From assembly GCF_900101495.1 (NCBI RefSeq), contig NZ_FMUS01000004.1, positions 124,001 through 188,000 of the forward strand: DNA of 64,000 nucleotides, written 5' to 3'. Below the pieces are notes generated by a model that ran no database searches, was not told where the DNA came from, and saw only the letters and a program-made list of their open reading frames with translations. Within the stretch, counting starts at the first letter, position 1; every line of letters begins with the position of its first letter. Shown here piece by piece: positions 8,955 through 18,821 of the stretch. The DNA comes from Alkaliphilus peptidifermentans DSM 18978. GTDB lineage: Bacteria; Bacillota; Clostridia; Peptostreptococcales; Natronincolaceae. The position numbers were made by a program, and so were the translations under genes.

Positions 8955-8965
8955 TTATTTACCCC

Positions 8966-9610
8966 CTATTCATTTCCTTGATTTTGCTTTTTAATTACAA
9001 AAGGCTCTATACAAACCATATTATCCTTGATATATGCTTGCTCTGGTCTTAATGGCTTTTCATATTCTCCATCAGGTGCACGAGTAATTACATCTGCTAT
9101 TCTGAGCTGTGTTGGATCTAAATAAATAGCTGCTACACGCGCCTCCTTATTTCCGTTACTGCCAGCATGAGCAATCCCCCTTAGGCTACCCATAACAATA
9201 ATATTACCCAGTGCAATAATCTCTGCTCCAGGGTTAACATCACCTAATATAACCAAATTTCCATCATAATTAATTTTTTGGCCAGAACGAATAGTTCCAT
9301 GGTGAAACTTAGTTTTGCCTTCATGAATACCTTCAAAGACTTTAGATTCATTGAGGACATCAGCATCTTCTTCCATGTGTATATGCATCTGATATTGATT
9401 AGACATTAGATGCTTCAATTCTTCTTTTTCTTCAGTAGTCAGTGACTCACATTGTATGTCAAGAATTTTTGCTCCCGTAAAAAAAGACTTTGTTTCTTCT
9501 AATTTATCAGCAAGCTGTTTTTTGATGGCTTGGAACTCAATATCAGGCTTTATTTGTACATATATTCCTTTTTTAGTTCCTTTAAATTCAATTGTATTGT
9601 CCTGATGCAT
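8966..9610 (-). CDS. minC: Septum site-determining protein MinC
   Basis: An FtsZ polymerisation inhibitor that acts with MinD. The 214-aa protein has the variable N-terminal FtsZ-binding domain (to about residue 100) and the conserved C-terminal beta-helix, seen as TIRSGQKINYDGNLVILGDVNPG and the IIVMGSLRGIAHAG repeats. It is the first gene of the min operon. Upstream lies a 635-bp non-coding spacer, so the operon promoter should be there or just upstream of 9610; none was clear enough to call. Confidence 0.95.
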   Translation of the reverse strand: MHQDNTIEFKGTKKGIYVQIKPDIEFQAIKKQLADKLEETKSFFTGAKILDIQCESLTTEEKEELKHLMSNQYQMHIHMEEDADVLNESKVFEGIHEGKTKFHHGTIRSGQKINYDGNLVILGDVNPGAEIIALGNIIVMGSLRGIAHAGSNGNKEARVAAIYLDPTQLRIADVITRAPDGEYEKPLRPEQAYIKDNMVCIEPFVIKKQNQGNE

Positions 9611-10245
9611 TCATTCCTACCTCCATCAAAAGTTATATTAATCTCATACCTTAAATAAATTCTCCATTTACGATTTAAATCCTGCAAGCTTCTCAAAAAA
9701 ACTTAGGTACTATGGTCCTTAATACAATATGAGTTAAAAATTGAAAATTGAAAATTTAAAATTGAGAATTGAAAGTTGAAAGATAAAAGAAAGAACTGAA
9801 AATTGAAAATTGAAAGATAAAAAATAAAAATCAAGAATTAAAAGTTGAAAATTAAAAATTAAGAGTTAAGAGTTAAGAGTTAGGAAAAACATATGACCAA
9901 ATCTTTGATTTGAGTCAGTCACTTTGCTAGGGATTTGGTATAAAACTTCATTAGCATAATTTAGAGTTTTATGGCAAATTAACTAGCTACCTATGTATTG
10001 TTAAATGTTGAATGTTGAATGAAAAACAAATCAAAATAAAGAGTTTAGAGGAGAAAAGAAAACTTAGTCATAACCAAAAAAGATTAGGGGCGACAGAGTC
10101 GTCACCCCCTACATATAATCCCATTCATTTGCCGGCATACAGCTTACCCCAAATTTTTAGTTGATTTTTTCATTACTCATTTCACATTACTAATTACTTA
10201 TTGCTTTTTCCCTCATTTCATTACTCATTACTCATTGCTTTATAG
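9611..10245. repeat. Non-coding spacer of degenerate short repeats between mrdA and minC
   Basis: There is no plausible ORF. Positions 9735-9885 consist of imperfect copies of a 7- to 9-mer such as TTGAAAA or TTAAGAG. Positions 10140-10235 are a second family of TCATTACTCAT-like units. Between them (10087-10108) is a GC-richer hairpin of the GGGGCGAC...GTCGTCACCCC type that resembles small dispersed intergenic elements in other bacterial genomes. Function is unknown. Confidence 0.75.
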
Positions 10246-13155
10246 TTATCTCGTCATATAGTTCCCCATAACATTGGTCTTCTCATCACCCTCTAAGTTT
10301 AAACCCATATACTCTGCAACAATTTCTCTAAATACTGGAGCTCCGTACCCACCAGAGCCTCCCTGGAAAATAAGAACTGAAATTGCTATTTCTGGGTTTT
10401 CATATGGAGCAAAACCAGTAAACCATGCGTAATTTCCATAATCCTCTTTGAATTTGTCTAAGTCAACGTTTTTGATTCGAGGATTTAGCTTTTTAATAGC
10501 TTCCCTCATCACAAAGATATCATCCTTATACATAACATCGTTAGGATTTTCTTCCTTCATTTCTTGCATTTTAGCCTCAACAGCAGCTTCATTTACTCCA
10601 AAATTGCCAAAGTGCTTTCTAAGATATTCCACCTCATCTAATGGAGGTATTTTTCCTGAACGTTGAGCTGTACCTGTTTTAACAGCTACATCTATAGGAA
10701 ATCGATTGAAATAGTTTCTAGCAGTTCCAATTCCAGTTGAAACCTCATACATACCTCTATTAATATGTTCTAAGTTTTTATAATCATTCAAGGGTATCCG
10801 TTCAATTAATTCAGGTGGAGACTCTAAAATAACTTCTCCATCATTGCTTTGAATTTTATTAAGCAGACTGGTTTGGTAACGATAACCACCATTTGCTAGA
10901 ATCATCATATAGCTGGTCATTTGTATCGGTGTATAGGAATGCTCCCCTTGTCCGATCGAGAAATTCATTGTATCAGCTGTACTCCATTCGGCTTGAATGA
11001 AATAATTGTATTTTACTATATCAGTGTATAAATTTGCTTTATCAGATTTAATCCCTAAGTCTACTATTCTATTATAGAGTACACCCCTAGATGGGTTTTC
11101 CTCTGTCCAACCGACAATTTCCTCAATAATTCCATCGATTGTTTCGTTGTTTACCTCCACCTTAGTTTCATCTAGATCATCTAATGTAATAAGTCGCGTC
11201 AAATGCCTTCTTAGTAGGGCTTTAATAGTAGTAGTTTTACTCTCAAGGCTCGGCACTCCTCCCGAACGCTCTCGTGGTACATCTATCTCAATACCTGTTC
11301 TTTCATCTAACCCAAATCGCAATGTGTAGTCTATCATTTTATCTACATTCATTGGCACTGGTAGATTTCTGTTGGCTCCATAGTCACGGCCTGTCCCTAG
11401 AGAATAAAAATAAAAATTATTTGAATCAGCGATGGCCTCATACATATTTTGATATCCAGATGTGGTCCTATACATATTCCATCTCCAGTTTCCAAAGGAG
11501 TGTCCACCAATTTGAATAAATCCACGGTCTAATATTCTATAATTGGGGCTTAATCCTTGCTCTAATGCTGCCAAGCCTACAATCATTTTATAGGTGGATC
11601 CCGGTTGTATTGCAGTACTTAAGGCAATATTAGTTAAGGGTCTTGGTGCAAGAAGGTCCCTTTCGTTTTCTGGGATTAAGCTTTGCCAGTCGGTCATACT
11701 AATTCCTGTTGCAAACAAATTTGGATCGTACGATGGGTAATTAGCTAAAGCTAAAAGCTCACCTGTATGAACATCTGTAACAACAGTTGATGCAGATGTA
11801 GCATTTTTCATCGGTCCACTTGTGCCCACCAATCTATTACTTCCCCATTGGGTTTCATATACACCGCCTACTTGAACTGTTTCCAAAACATCCTTCATTG
11901 ATTCTTCGGTTTTTTTCTGCAAATTAAGGTCAATTGTAAGATACAGAGTATTCCCTGGTATTGGATCTACCTTTTCTAGTACTTCTATAAGCCTTCCCTT
12001 AGAATCGACTATTACCTTCTGATAACCATCCTTACCCTTTAAGTACTCCTCAAATTTATGCTCTACTCCAGTTTTTCCAATAATATCTCCAGGTGCATAT
12101 CCTAGCTCATTAATAAATCTATCAATTTCAGATTGTTGAGAAATTTTACCTAAAGTACCCAGTATATGGGCAGCAGTTTGTCCTTCAGGATAGTATCGAA
12201 TTGGTTCTACATCAACCCTTATCCCAGGCAGATCCATAATATTCTCTTCAATTTGAACAACCGATTCACGGGAAATATCATATGCTATTCTTACGGGCTG
12301 GTATTGAAGATATCCCTGTTTTCTCAATTGTTCTCTAATAACCATTATTTTTCTAGCATCAGCTAATGAATGATCAGCAGGTACTTTATAAATATTATCT
12401 CTTACATCAAAAAATGCATCCTCTGCACTTATGTCTAACTCAGTTATTCTGTGGCTTTCTAACCAATTTTCTTTTTTCATTTGTTCAGTAAACTTCCAAG
12501 TTCGTATTGAAATTGGAATAGATAAGTGTTGAATTAACTGTTGTTGAACATCATACCCTAAAGTATTTACCTCATCTTGATGATTTTCATCATGTACCCA
12601 CAGGGCAAAGACTTTTGCCGCCTGCCCTACATCTTGAAGACCATGCAAAATCATCCAATCTTCAATCTCTTTTAATTTGTAGGCCTCTGCTATTATAAAA
12701 AACGCTTCAGCTGCTGTTTCTACATCCTGTAATTCATTTGCTCTTTTCCACGCCTCTACTTCTTCATCAAAAATAAATACATATTCCCCTTCTTCATTAA
12801 TGACAATTGGGAATTCATCATTGTACCTATCTTCATTTAACTCTAAAATATGAATTATATTTAATGCAACCTCATTAATCTTTTCATCTACAATTTCATT
12901 TTTCATAATTTGTATAGTATAGCTGGGCCTATTGCCTGCCAGCAATCTACCATATCTATCACGAATTTCTCCCCTAGGAGCACTCAGAGGAATGCTTTTA
13001 AAAATTCTATTTTCCGCCAACTCACGATATGTTTCACCTTCAACTATCATTATAGACGCTAATCTAAAAATGATAATAGCAATTATCAAGAAAAAGGTGA
13101 TTATCGTAATTGTATAGCGATCATTCAATTTTTTCAATAACATAGGCATCATCAT
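10246..13155 (-). CDS. mrdA: Penicillin-binding protein 2, elongation-specific transpeptidase
   Basis: A class B PBP that crosslinks peptidoglycan during rod elongation with MreBCD, encoded immediately upstream. After one N-terminal membrane span (about residues 16-36) comes the dimerisation domain, then the transpeptidase with all three active-site motifs: STYK near residue 519, SNN near 578 and KTGT near 826. At 969 aa it is much longer than the usual 600-720. The extra length lies mainly in the N-terminal half (helical stretches around residues 120-250) and between SNN and KTG. Clostridial PBP2 proteins are often enlarged this way. Confidence 0.93.
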   Translation of the reverse strand: MMMPMLLKKLNDRYTITIITFFLIIAIIIFRLASIMIVEGETYRELAENRIFKSIPLSAPRGEIRDRYGRLLAGNRPSYTIQIMKNEIVDEKINEVALNIIHILELNEDRYNDEFPIVINEEGEYVFIFDEEVEAWKRANELQDVETAAEAFFIIAEAYKLKEIEDWMILHGLQDVGQAAKVFALWVHDENHQDEVNTLGYDVQQQLIQHLSIPISIRTWKFTEQMKKENWLESHRITELDISAEDAFFDVRDNIYKVPADHSLADARKIMVIREQLRKQGYLQYQPVRIAYDISRESVVQIEENIMDLPGIRVDVEPIRYYPEGQTAAHILGTLGKISQQSEIDRFINELGYAPGDIIGKTGVEHKFEEYLKGKDGYQKVIVDSKGRLIEVLEKVDPIPGNTLYLTIDLNLQKKTEESMKDVLETVQVGGVYETQWGSNRLVGTSGPMKNATSASTVVTDVHTGELLALANYPSYDPNLFATGISMTDWQSLIPENERDLLAPRPLTNIALSTAIQPGSTYKMIVGLAALEQGLSPNYRILDRGFIQIGGHSFGNWRWNMYRTTSGYQNMYEAIADSNNFYFYSLGTGRDYGANRNLPVPMNVDKMIDYTLRFGLDERTGIEIDVPRERSGGVPSLESKTTTIKALLRRHLTRLITLDDLDETKVEVNNETIDGIIEEIVGWTEENPSRGVLYNRIVDLGIKSDKANLYTDIVKYNYFIQAEWSTADTMNFSIGQGEHSYTPIQMTSYMMILANGGYRYQTSLLNKIQSNDGEVILESPPELIERIPLNDYKNLEHINRGMYEVSTGIGTARNYFNRFPIDVAVKTGTAQRSGKIPPLDEVEYLRKHFGNFGVNEAAVEAKMQEMKEENPNDVMYKDDIFVMREAIKKLNPRIKNVDLDKFKEDYGNYAWFTGFAPYENPEIAISVLIFQGGSGGYGAPVFREIVAEYMGLNLEGDEKTNVMGNYMTR

Positions 13156-13162
13156 TCCTATA

Positions 13163-13660
13163 CTAATATCTTTTTTTCATTACTCTTGATCTAAACAATT
13201 TTGATACATAAATGTATATAATTACGGAAAAAATAGAATTATATAGTACTCCTATAAATAACATCTTTTTAAAAACATTAAAGAGTTCAATACGATACCC
13301 CAGTAAAAATATTAAAAGCATGTTTATAACTTCGTAAAACCCCGTGGCTAATGCAGTTAAAGTAAAGGGTACAATTAGATTGTCTTTAAATAGATTTCGA
13401 TTTATAGACCCTACTGTGTAGCCTGTAACCATAAAAATCATAGCATTTAATCCAATAATTCTTCCAAAAATTATGTCCTGTAAAATACCTACAAAAAATC
13501 CAATTATTGCACCTTTATTTTTACCACTATATATAGCCAATGATATTACTAAAATTAGGGCTGTATTAGGTAGTACATCATATATTTTAAAATATTGAAG
13601 TAAGGTAGATTGGAATATTAAATTTATGACAATAATAACCCCGATTATTAATGCTTTCAC
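13163..13660 (-). CDS. mreD: Rod shape-determining protein MreD
   Basis: A 165-aa integral membrane protein with about five hydrophobic segments, typical of MreD, which links MreC and PBP2 in the elongasome. Sequence conservation in this family is low, so identification rests on topology, length, motifs such as GFFVGILQDIIFG, and position between mreC and mrdA. Confidence 0.9.
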   Translation of the reverse strand: MKALIIGVIIVINLIFQSTLLQYFKIYDVLPNTALILVISLAIYSGKNKGAIIGFFVGILQDIIFGRIIGLNAMIFMVTGYTVGSINRNLFKDNLIVPFTLTALATGFYEVINMLLIFLLGYRIELFNVFKKMLFIGVLYNSIFSVIIYIYVSKLFRSRVMKKRY

Positions 13661-13674
13661 TTTTTTTTCCCCTT

Positions 13675-14514
13675 TTATTCAGCTAAACTATTAGCCCGCA
13701 TCACTAATACCTTTGTTAATCGTCTAAAATTAACAGCAGGCTCTACTTCAATTGTTTTTAATAGTTGATTGCCAGATTTTTCTACTGCCTTTACCTCTCC
13801 TATTAAAATACCTTCAGGATATATACCAATGCCTGTAGTAACCAATTTGTCACCTACCATTACCTCCGACATCGGATCAAACACATAACCTGAAAGTTCA
13901 TTGGTAATGCTTCCAGATATGATCCCTTGTGTTTTGTTGTCTCTTAATACCTGAAAGCTTACAGAGCTGTCGTTATCAACTATAGCTACTACCTTTGCCC
14001 AATTACCACCAACTTCAAATACTCTACCTACTAGTCCATTTGAAGCTAGTACAATGCTATCTTTAGTAATGCCATGCTTTTCTCCTACACTAATTGTAAA
14101 GGTGTTAAACCAATTTCCTGGAGTTTTACCAATGATGTTAGCAGTTATTGGTTCATATTTAGCTTCGTCATCTATATATCCTAATGCATATTTTAAGCCC
14201 CTTAATTCCTCTAATTCATCCCTATTTAATCTTAGAGAAATCACTTCTTTTTCAAGAGCCTCTGCCTTTATTCGCAATTCATCATTCTCTCTACTAATTT
14301 TGCCTATATTAATTATCCGACTAAAATTCTCTCCAACTGCAGTTACTCCACTATTAAACACACCTTGTACAGGTGATATAATGTTCCCTACCCATTTTTC
14401 AACAAAAGTAATGTCATCTCTTTGTCCAGTAGTAACACCCATAACAATAATGAGAATGATAGCGCTAATTGCCACTATCATTGCAGTTCTATCCTTTTTA
14501 GCTCTTTTGGACAT
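13675..14514 (-). CDS. mreC: Rod shape-determining protein MreC
   Basis: A 279-aa bitopic protein: a membrane span at about residues 10-28, a coiled coil at about 65-105 (ENDELRIKAEALEKEV) and two beta-barrel domains (GKTPGNWFNTFTISVGEKHGI; VGDKLVTTGIGIYPEGILIG). MreC activates the PBP2-RodA synthase in elongating rods. It sits 15 bp downstream of mreB and 14 bp upstream of mreD. Confidence 0.96.
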   Translation of the reverse strand: MSKRAKKDRTAMIVAISAIILIIVMGVTTGQRDDITFVEKWVGNIISPVQGVFNSGVTAVGENFSRIINIGKISRENDELRIKAEALEKEVISLRLNRDELEELRGLKYALGYIDDEAKYEPITANIIGKTPGNWFNTFTISVGEKHGITKDSIVLASNGLVGRVFEVGGNWAKVVAIVDNDSSVSFQVLRDNKTQGIISGSITNELSGYVFDPMSEVMVGDKLVTTGIGIYPEGILIGEVKAVEKSGNQLLKTIEVEPAVNFRRLTKVLVMRANSLAE

Positions 14515-14529
14515 ATTTATTCACCAACT

Positions 14530-15561
14530 TTATCCTAGTTTCTTTGGTGTTATTAATACCCGTTTAAGTGTATCAAGCTCTTCTATTGTCTTACCAGTTC
14601 CTAAAACAACACAATCCAAAGGCTCCTCTGCAATACGTACAGGCATTCCAGTTTCTTTTCTAACCAAGTTGTCTAATCCATCAAGTAAAGCGCCACCACC
14701 TGTAAGCATAATACCCATTTCCATTATATCCGCCGCCAGTTCAGGAGGTGTTTTTTCTAATGTAAACTTAATAGCATCAATAATTTGACTAACTGGCTCC
14801 TTTAATGCCTCCATAATTTCATGAGAGGTTATTTCTAAGGTTTTAGGTAATCCAGTTACTAAGTCTCTACCTCTAATAGGCATTTTTTCTTCCTTTGTTT
14901 TTGGAAAGGCTGATCCGATTGTAATTTTTACATCCTCAGCTGTTCGTTCCCCAATCATTAGGTTATATTCTCTTTTTATATAGTGCATGATGGACTCATC
15001 TAACTCATCTCCACCTACACGAATAGATTTAGCTGTTACAATACCGCCTAATGAAATAATTGCAACCTCTGTAGTACCCCCACCGATATCAACTACCATA
15101 CTGCCTGTTGGCTCCTCTACAGGTAAACCTGCACCAATTGCTGCTGCCATTGGTTCTTCTATTAAATAGGCTTCTCGGGCACCAGCTTGATAAGCCGCCT
15201 CTTCTACAGCTCTTTTTTCAACCTCTGTTACACCAGAAGGAACACATACTACCACCCTTGGTTGAACCAATGTTTTACGAGCATATGCCTTCCTTATAAA
15301 ATATTTTAACATACTTTGAGTTACATCAAAATCAGCAATGACTCCATCCTTCATTGGCCTTACTGCAATAATGTTTCCTGGTGTTCTACCTATCATTTTC
15401 TTTGCTTCTTCACCAACTGCAAGTACAGTTTTAGTATCGTTTTGTATTGCTACAACTGAAGGCTCCCTCAGTACAATTCCTTTACCATTTACATATACCA
15501 GTGTATTAGCTGTTCCTAAGTCTATCCCCATATCTTTAGAGAAAAAATTGAATATTCCCAT
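14530..15561 (-). CDS. mreB: Rod shape-determining actin homologue MreB
   Basis: A 343-aa actin-like ATPase that organises lateral wall synthesis. The phosphate-1 motif ([10 protein letters not shown]), phosphate-2 motif ([14 protein letters not shown]) and adenosine motif ([14 protein letters not shown]) are intact. It heads mreBCD-mrdA. radC lies 28 bp upstream on the same strand, as in Bacillus, so the whole radC-mreBCD stretch is probably cotranscribed. Confidence 0.98.
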   Translation of the reverse strand: MGIFNFFSKDMGIDLGTANTLVYVNGKGIVLREPSVVAIQNDTKTVLAVGEEAKKMIGRTPGNIIAVRPMKDGVIADFDVTQSMLKYFIRKAYARKTLVQPRVVVCVPSGVTEVEKRAVEEAAYQAGAREAYLIEEPMAAAIGAGLPVEEPTGSMVVDIGGGTTEVAIISLGGIVTAKSIRVGGDELDESIMHYIKREYNLMIGERTAEDVKITIGSAFPKTKEEKMPIRGRDLVTGLPKTLEITSHEIMEALKEPVSQIIDAIKFTLEKTPPELAADIMEMGIMLTGGGALLDGLDNLVRKETGMPVRIAEEPLDCVVLGTGKTIEELDTLKRVLITPKKLG

Positions 15562-15589
15562 GTTTATTGCTCCTTCCTATATTCTGCAA

Positions 15590-16288
15590 TTACATCAATG
15601 ATTTTTCCTTTAAACTAGTAAAAACACCATCACCTATTATTATATGATCTAATACTTTAATACCTAAAATATCGCCAGCATCTATTAATCTTTTAGTAAT
15701 GCTTATATCCTCACTACTGGGAGAAGGATCTCCACTTGGATGATTGTGTACCAGTATAATTGCTGATGAGCTTCTTTTAATGGCTCTAATAAAAACCTCT
15801 CTTGGATGAACAATAGAAGCATTCAAGCTGCCAACCGAAATATTTTCTTCTGCGATTAATTCATTTTTAGTATTAAGAAGTAAAATATTGAAATGCTCCT
15901 TTTTGTTATAACGCATTTCCTCCATCAGCAAATCAACGACATCTTCTGGACTCTTTATTTTATAATTATTAACTTTTGTTGCTAATGCTATACGCTTTCC
16001 AAGTTCTACTGCTGCAATTAATTGTGACGATTTTGCCAGTCCAATTCCTTTAATAGAGCTAAGTTCTTCAACAGTACAGTCGGTAAGAAATCTCATGCCC
16101 TCCTTATTATAGGACAATATGGCTTCTGCAAGTGAAATAGCAGATTGTTCTTTAGATCCCTTTGCCAAAAGAATAGCTAAAAGTTCTGCATTTGATAATT
16201 TTCTAGGCCCGTATGCTAAGAGCTTTTCTCTTGGTCGTTCATCAGGTGGCAAGTTTTTTATTGTTGCTTTATATCCATATGAACTCAT
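15590..16288 (-). CDS. radC: RadC/YsxA family JAB-domain protein
   Basis: A 232-aa protein with an N-terminal UPF0758 helical part, a helix-hairpin-helix (SIKGIGLAKSSQLIA) and a C-terminal JAB/MPN metalloprotease-like domain with the zinc motif HNHPSGDPSPSSED. Despite the historical name, a DNA-repair role is not established. The maf-radC-mreB order is conserved in Firmicutes and is seen here with gaps of 14 and 28 bp. Confidence 0.94.
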   Translation of the reverse strand: MSSYGYKATIKNLPPDERPREKLLAYGPRKLSNAELLAILLAKGSKEQSAISLAEAILSYNKEGMRFLTDCTVEELSSIKGIGLAKSSQLIAAVELGKRIALATKVNNYKIKSPEDVVDLLMEEMRYNKKEHFNILLLNTKNELIAEENISVGSLNASIVHPREVFIRAIKRSSSAIILVHNHPSGDPSPSSEDISITKRLIDAGDILGIKVLDHIIIGDGVFTSLKEKSLM

Positions 16289-16302
16289 AAGTATCTCCTA
16301 TG

Positions 16303-16884
16303 TTACTTTAATAGGCTAAAATTGAAATTTTTATTCATAGCCTGATTTAGCTTATATAAAGGTAATCCAACTACATTAAAATAATCCCCTTCAATTCTGC
16401 TTACAAATAAAGCAGCCTTTCCTTGTATTCCATAGGCACCTGCCTTATCCATAAATTCACCTGTGGAAATATAGGACCAGATTTCTTCATCGGATAACTC
16501 TTTAAAGTATACCTTTGTTATTTCATGTTCAACAATCTCAATATTTGAGCTGCTACATAATAATGAGAAGGCTGTTATTACTTTGTGGCATTTGCCTGAT
16601 AGTTCCCTTAGCATATTATAGGCATCTTTTTCGCTAATTGGTTTTCCCATAAGCTTATCATGAAAAACAATTGTATCTGCCGCAATAATTATAGCATCAT
16701 CTAAAACATTCCTTCTAACACTTAATGCCTTCTGATAAGCAATTTTTTCTGCCAACTCTATTGGATTGGCACAGTTAATTAAAGACTCATCAAAATTACT
16801 GACAACTACTTGGAATTCTAACCCTAGATTTAACAATAGTTCTTTTCTTCTTGGAGAATTGGAGGCTAAAATAATTTTTTTCAT
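16303..16884 (-). CDS. maf: Maf family nucleotide pyrophosphatase
   Basis: A 193-aa house-cleaning pyrophosphatase of the Maf/YhdE group, active on dTTP/UTP or modified nucleotides. ILASNSPRRKELL at the N-terminus is the diagnostic phosphate-binding motif. Further conserved parts are IIAADTIV, MGKPISEKDAYNMLRELSGKCHKV and AGAYGIQGKAALFV. It is linked to radC-mreBCD as in Bacillus. Confidence 0.96.
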   Translation of the reverse strand: MKKIILASNSPRRKELLLNLGLEFQVVVSNFDESLINCANPIELAEKIAYQKALSVRRNVLDDAIIIAADTIVFHDKLMGKPISEKDAYNMLRELSGKCHKVITAFSLLCSSSNIEIVEHEITKVYFKELSDEEIWSYISTGEFMDKAGAYGIQGKAALFVSRIEGDYFNVVGLPLYKLNQAMNKNFNFSLLK

Positions 16885-16892
16885 TCATTCAC

Positions 16893-17141
16893 CTACAATC
16901 TATTAAATATTAAAACAGCCAATAACAATCCAATTAAACTGGCTACATTAATATGAACTAATAGAGTTACATGAAAATATATGATATTCAAATTCACTTC
17001 AAGATTTTTCAATCCCATTGGTTCTGGCCCATAAGATAATAGTGGTATTGTTTTACCTAATGCATTTCCAATTAAGGTTCCAAGCACCACACCAGTAATT
17101 ATCAGTAGAATTAGAATCCATGGATTTTTATAATTTTTCAT
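16893..17141 (-). CDS. DUF4321 small membrane protein
   Basis: An 82-aa protein with two hydrophobic segments (about residues 10-28 and 55-78) separated by a short polar loop. It matches the small DUF4321 proteins found beside maf in Clostridia. Function is unknown. It starts close downstream of the Gx-transporter-like gene and ends 9 bp before maf, so it is likely part of the same transcription unit. Confidence 0.75.
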   Translation of the reverse strand: MKNYKNPWILILLIITGVVLGTLIGNALGKTIPLLSYGPEPMGLKNLEVNLNIIYFHVTLLVHINVASLIGLLLAVLIFNRL

Positions 17142-17167
17142 TTACAATCCTCCAAATCAAACAAATG

Positions 17168-17689
17168 TTATGTGCCTATACTATCTTTAAAATGAATTAA
17201 TGCTTTATTTATTGTGAAGTTTGCAGTAATTCCTATAAAAATACCTGTAGCTATACTTACAAGCATCATAACCGGTAAATAACTAAAAATGCGAATATTA
17301 TTAATTATAAGTGCTGCAACTGTTAGTTGAGCAATATTATGACCTAATGCACCAAATACACTAACCCCTATTAAGCTAAAGTATTTTTTCATATATTTAT
17401 ATACTAGCCACATTAAGAAGGTGCTAACAAGAGCACCTGCCATACTATACATCATGGAAGTAATAGCCCCTGTGGCTAATCCACCAAGCAAGCTTCGCAA
17501 AAGATTAATCGATAGTGCATATTTAAACCCAAATAGTACTAGTGTAATTAGTCCAATGATATTTGCAAGTCCAAGCTTTGCCCCAGGTGCAATCCCCATA
17601 AAGGGATTTGGTATGAATGTTTCAAGAATATGAAGAGCTAACCCTAAAGCAGTTAACATTGCAAGTTGCACTAGTTTTTTAGTATTCAT
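17168..17689 (-). CDS. Gx transporter / heptaprenyl diphosphate synthase component I-like membrane protein
   Basis: A protein of about 173 aa with five to six hydrophobic segments and the motif FIPNPFMGIAPGAKLGLANIIGL, the pattern of the Hpre_diP_synt_I / Gx transporter family. Members are often near Rnf genes and the FMN-attachment gene apbE in Clostridia; Rnf lies just upstream here, though a terminator hairpin lies between. An ECF-type S component is a plausible role, but substrate is unknown. The ATG at 17689 is preferred over the GTG at 17698. Confidence 0.78.
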   Translation of the reverse strand: MNTKKLVQLAMLTALGLALHILETFIPNPFMGIAPGAKLGLANIIGLITLVLFGFKYALSINLLRSLLGGLATGAITSMMYSMAGALVSTFLMWLVYKYMKKYFSLIGVSVFGALGHNIAQLTVAALIINNIRIFSYLPVMMLVSIATGIFIGITANFTINKALIHFKDSIGT

Positions 17690-17946
17690 TTTTATCACGC
17701 TTTCTATTTTATATGAATTTTATTGTTGTCATTTTTAAGTAACATTCTACAAAATTTGCTCTAAGAAATATTCTCATACCCTAACAACTTATTTTATCAT
17801 ATTTTCTAGCAAACTTTACTATAAAAATTTATTATTTTCGATATTCATAGTTTCAATCATTAAAAGTTTAACATTAAATATTTCATCTTACAAGTAGTAA
17901 ATCTTAGCTATTTATATAAACTGAAACCTATTTCGAGTATAATTAA

Positions 17947-17965
17947 GAGGGCTCCAAGAGCCCTC
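17947..17965 (-). terminator. Hairpin terminator after the rnf operon
   Basis: An 8-bp perfect stem (GAGGGCTC / GAGCCCTC) with a 3-nt loop lies 15 bp beyond the rnfB stop codon. The following T-run on the minus strand is weak (TTAATTATA), so partial read-through is possible. The 17690-17946 spacer otherwise shows no gene. Confidence 0.65.
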
Positions 17966-17980
17966 CATTTAAATTGATTA

Positions 17981-18808
17981 TTACTGCTCTCTTCGCTTTT
18001 CTCTTCTTTCAAAGTTCCCTTCTATTGCATTAGTAGGGCACTTTTCTACACAAACAAAGCAATTAGTGCACTTCTCATAGTCTATAAAGGCAAGGTTATT
18101 TTCAAAGTCTATAGCATCATATGGACAGGCTTTAACACAAATTTTACAAGCAATACAGCCTACGCTACATTTCTGTCTTACAACCTTACCTGTCTCTTTA
18201 TTATTACATGCTATTACTACATCCTGCTGATAAGGTACCATATCTATAACGCTTTTAGGACAAACCTCTATACATTTGCCACAGGCTGTACATTTCTCCG
18301 GTATAATTCTTACTAAGCGACCATCAATTATTTCAATAGCATCGAATGGACAAGCCCTTACACAGGTACCTAACCCTAAACATCCATATTGGCAGGATTT
18401 GCTGCCTCCAGCAATCATAGATGCTGCAACACAATCTTCTATTCCTTCGTACTCAAATTTTTCTTTACATTTAACTGTGTCACCATTACAGATTACTTTA
18501 GCAACCTTTTTAACACCTTCTGTTGCTTCGACACCCATAATTTCTGCCACAGCCATTGCACATTCATTTCCACCAACAGGGCAACCTGTAACAGGCGCCT
18601 CTCCCTTAGCTACAGCCTTAGCAAAGCTGTCGCATCCTGGATATGCACAACCACCGCAGTTGGCTCCAGGTAAAACATCTCTTATTGCAATAGCCTTAGG
18701 ATCAACCTCAACAGAAAACTTTTGCGAGGCATAAGCCAGTCCTGCTCCGAAAAGCAGTCCCATACCACCTAAGCCTAATATTGGATAAACAACCGCTTGT
18801 ATATTCAT
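17981..18808 (-). CDS. rnfB: Rnf complex subunit RnfB, polyferredoxin
   Basis: Accepts electrons from reduced ferredoxin for the membrane Rnf complex. The 275-aa protein has one N-terminal membrane span, then a [4Fe-4S] domain (NCGGCAYPGC...CPVGG, residues ~50-77) and four ferredoxin-type Cx2Cx2Cx3C-like clusters (CLGLGTCVRACP with upstream Cys, CTACGKCIEVCP, CIACKICVKACP, CTNCFVCVEKCP). The extra clusters are the normal clostridial form, longer than the proteobacterial subunit. It is the last gene of rnfCDGEAB. Confidence 0.97.
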   Translation of the reverse strand: MNIQAVVYPILGLGGMGLLFGAGLAYASQKFSVEVDPKAIAIRDVLPGANCGGCAYPGCDSFAKAVAKGEAPVTGCPVGGNECAMAVAEIMGVEATEGVKKVAKVICNGDTVKCKEKFEYEGIEDCVAASMIAGGSKSCQYGCLGLGTCVRACPFDAIEIIDGRLVRIIPEKCTACGKCIEVCPKSVIDMVPYQQDVVIACNNKETGKVVRQKCSVGCIACKICVKACPYDAIDFENNLAFIDYEKCTNCFVCVEKCPTNAIEGNFERREKRREQ

Positions 18809-18821
18809 AATAATCCCTCCT

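Noticed and set aside
9735-9885. CRISPR-like tandem repeats
   Set aside because: Units are 7-10 bp, imperfect and contiguous without unique spacers; low-complexity sequence, not an array.
14054-14788. 244-codon open frame on the plus strand
   Set aside because: Antisense to mreB and mreC, with no ribosome-binding site and a low-complexity Ser/Pro/Ile-rich translation; a shadow of strongly identified genes.
18276-18734. 152-codon plus-strand frame
   Set aside because: Antisense to rnfB, whose iron-sulfur cysteine motifs show the minus strand is the coding one.
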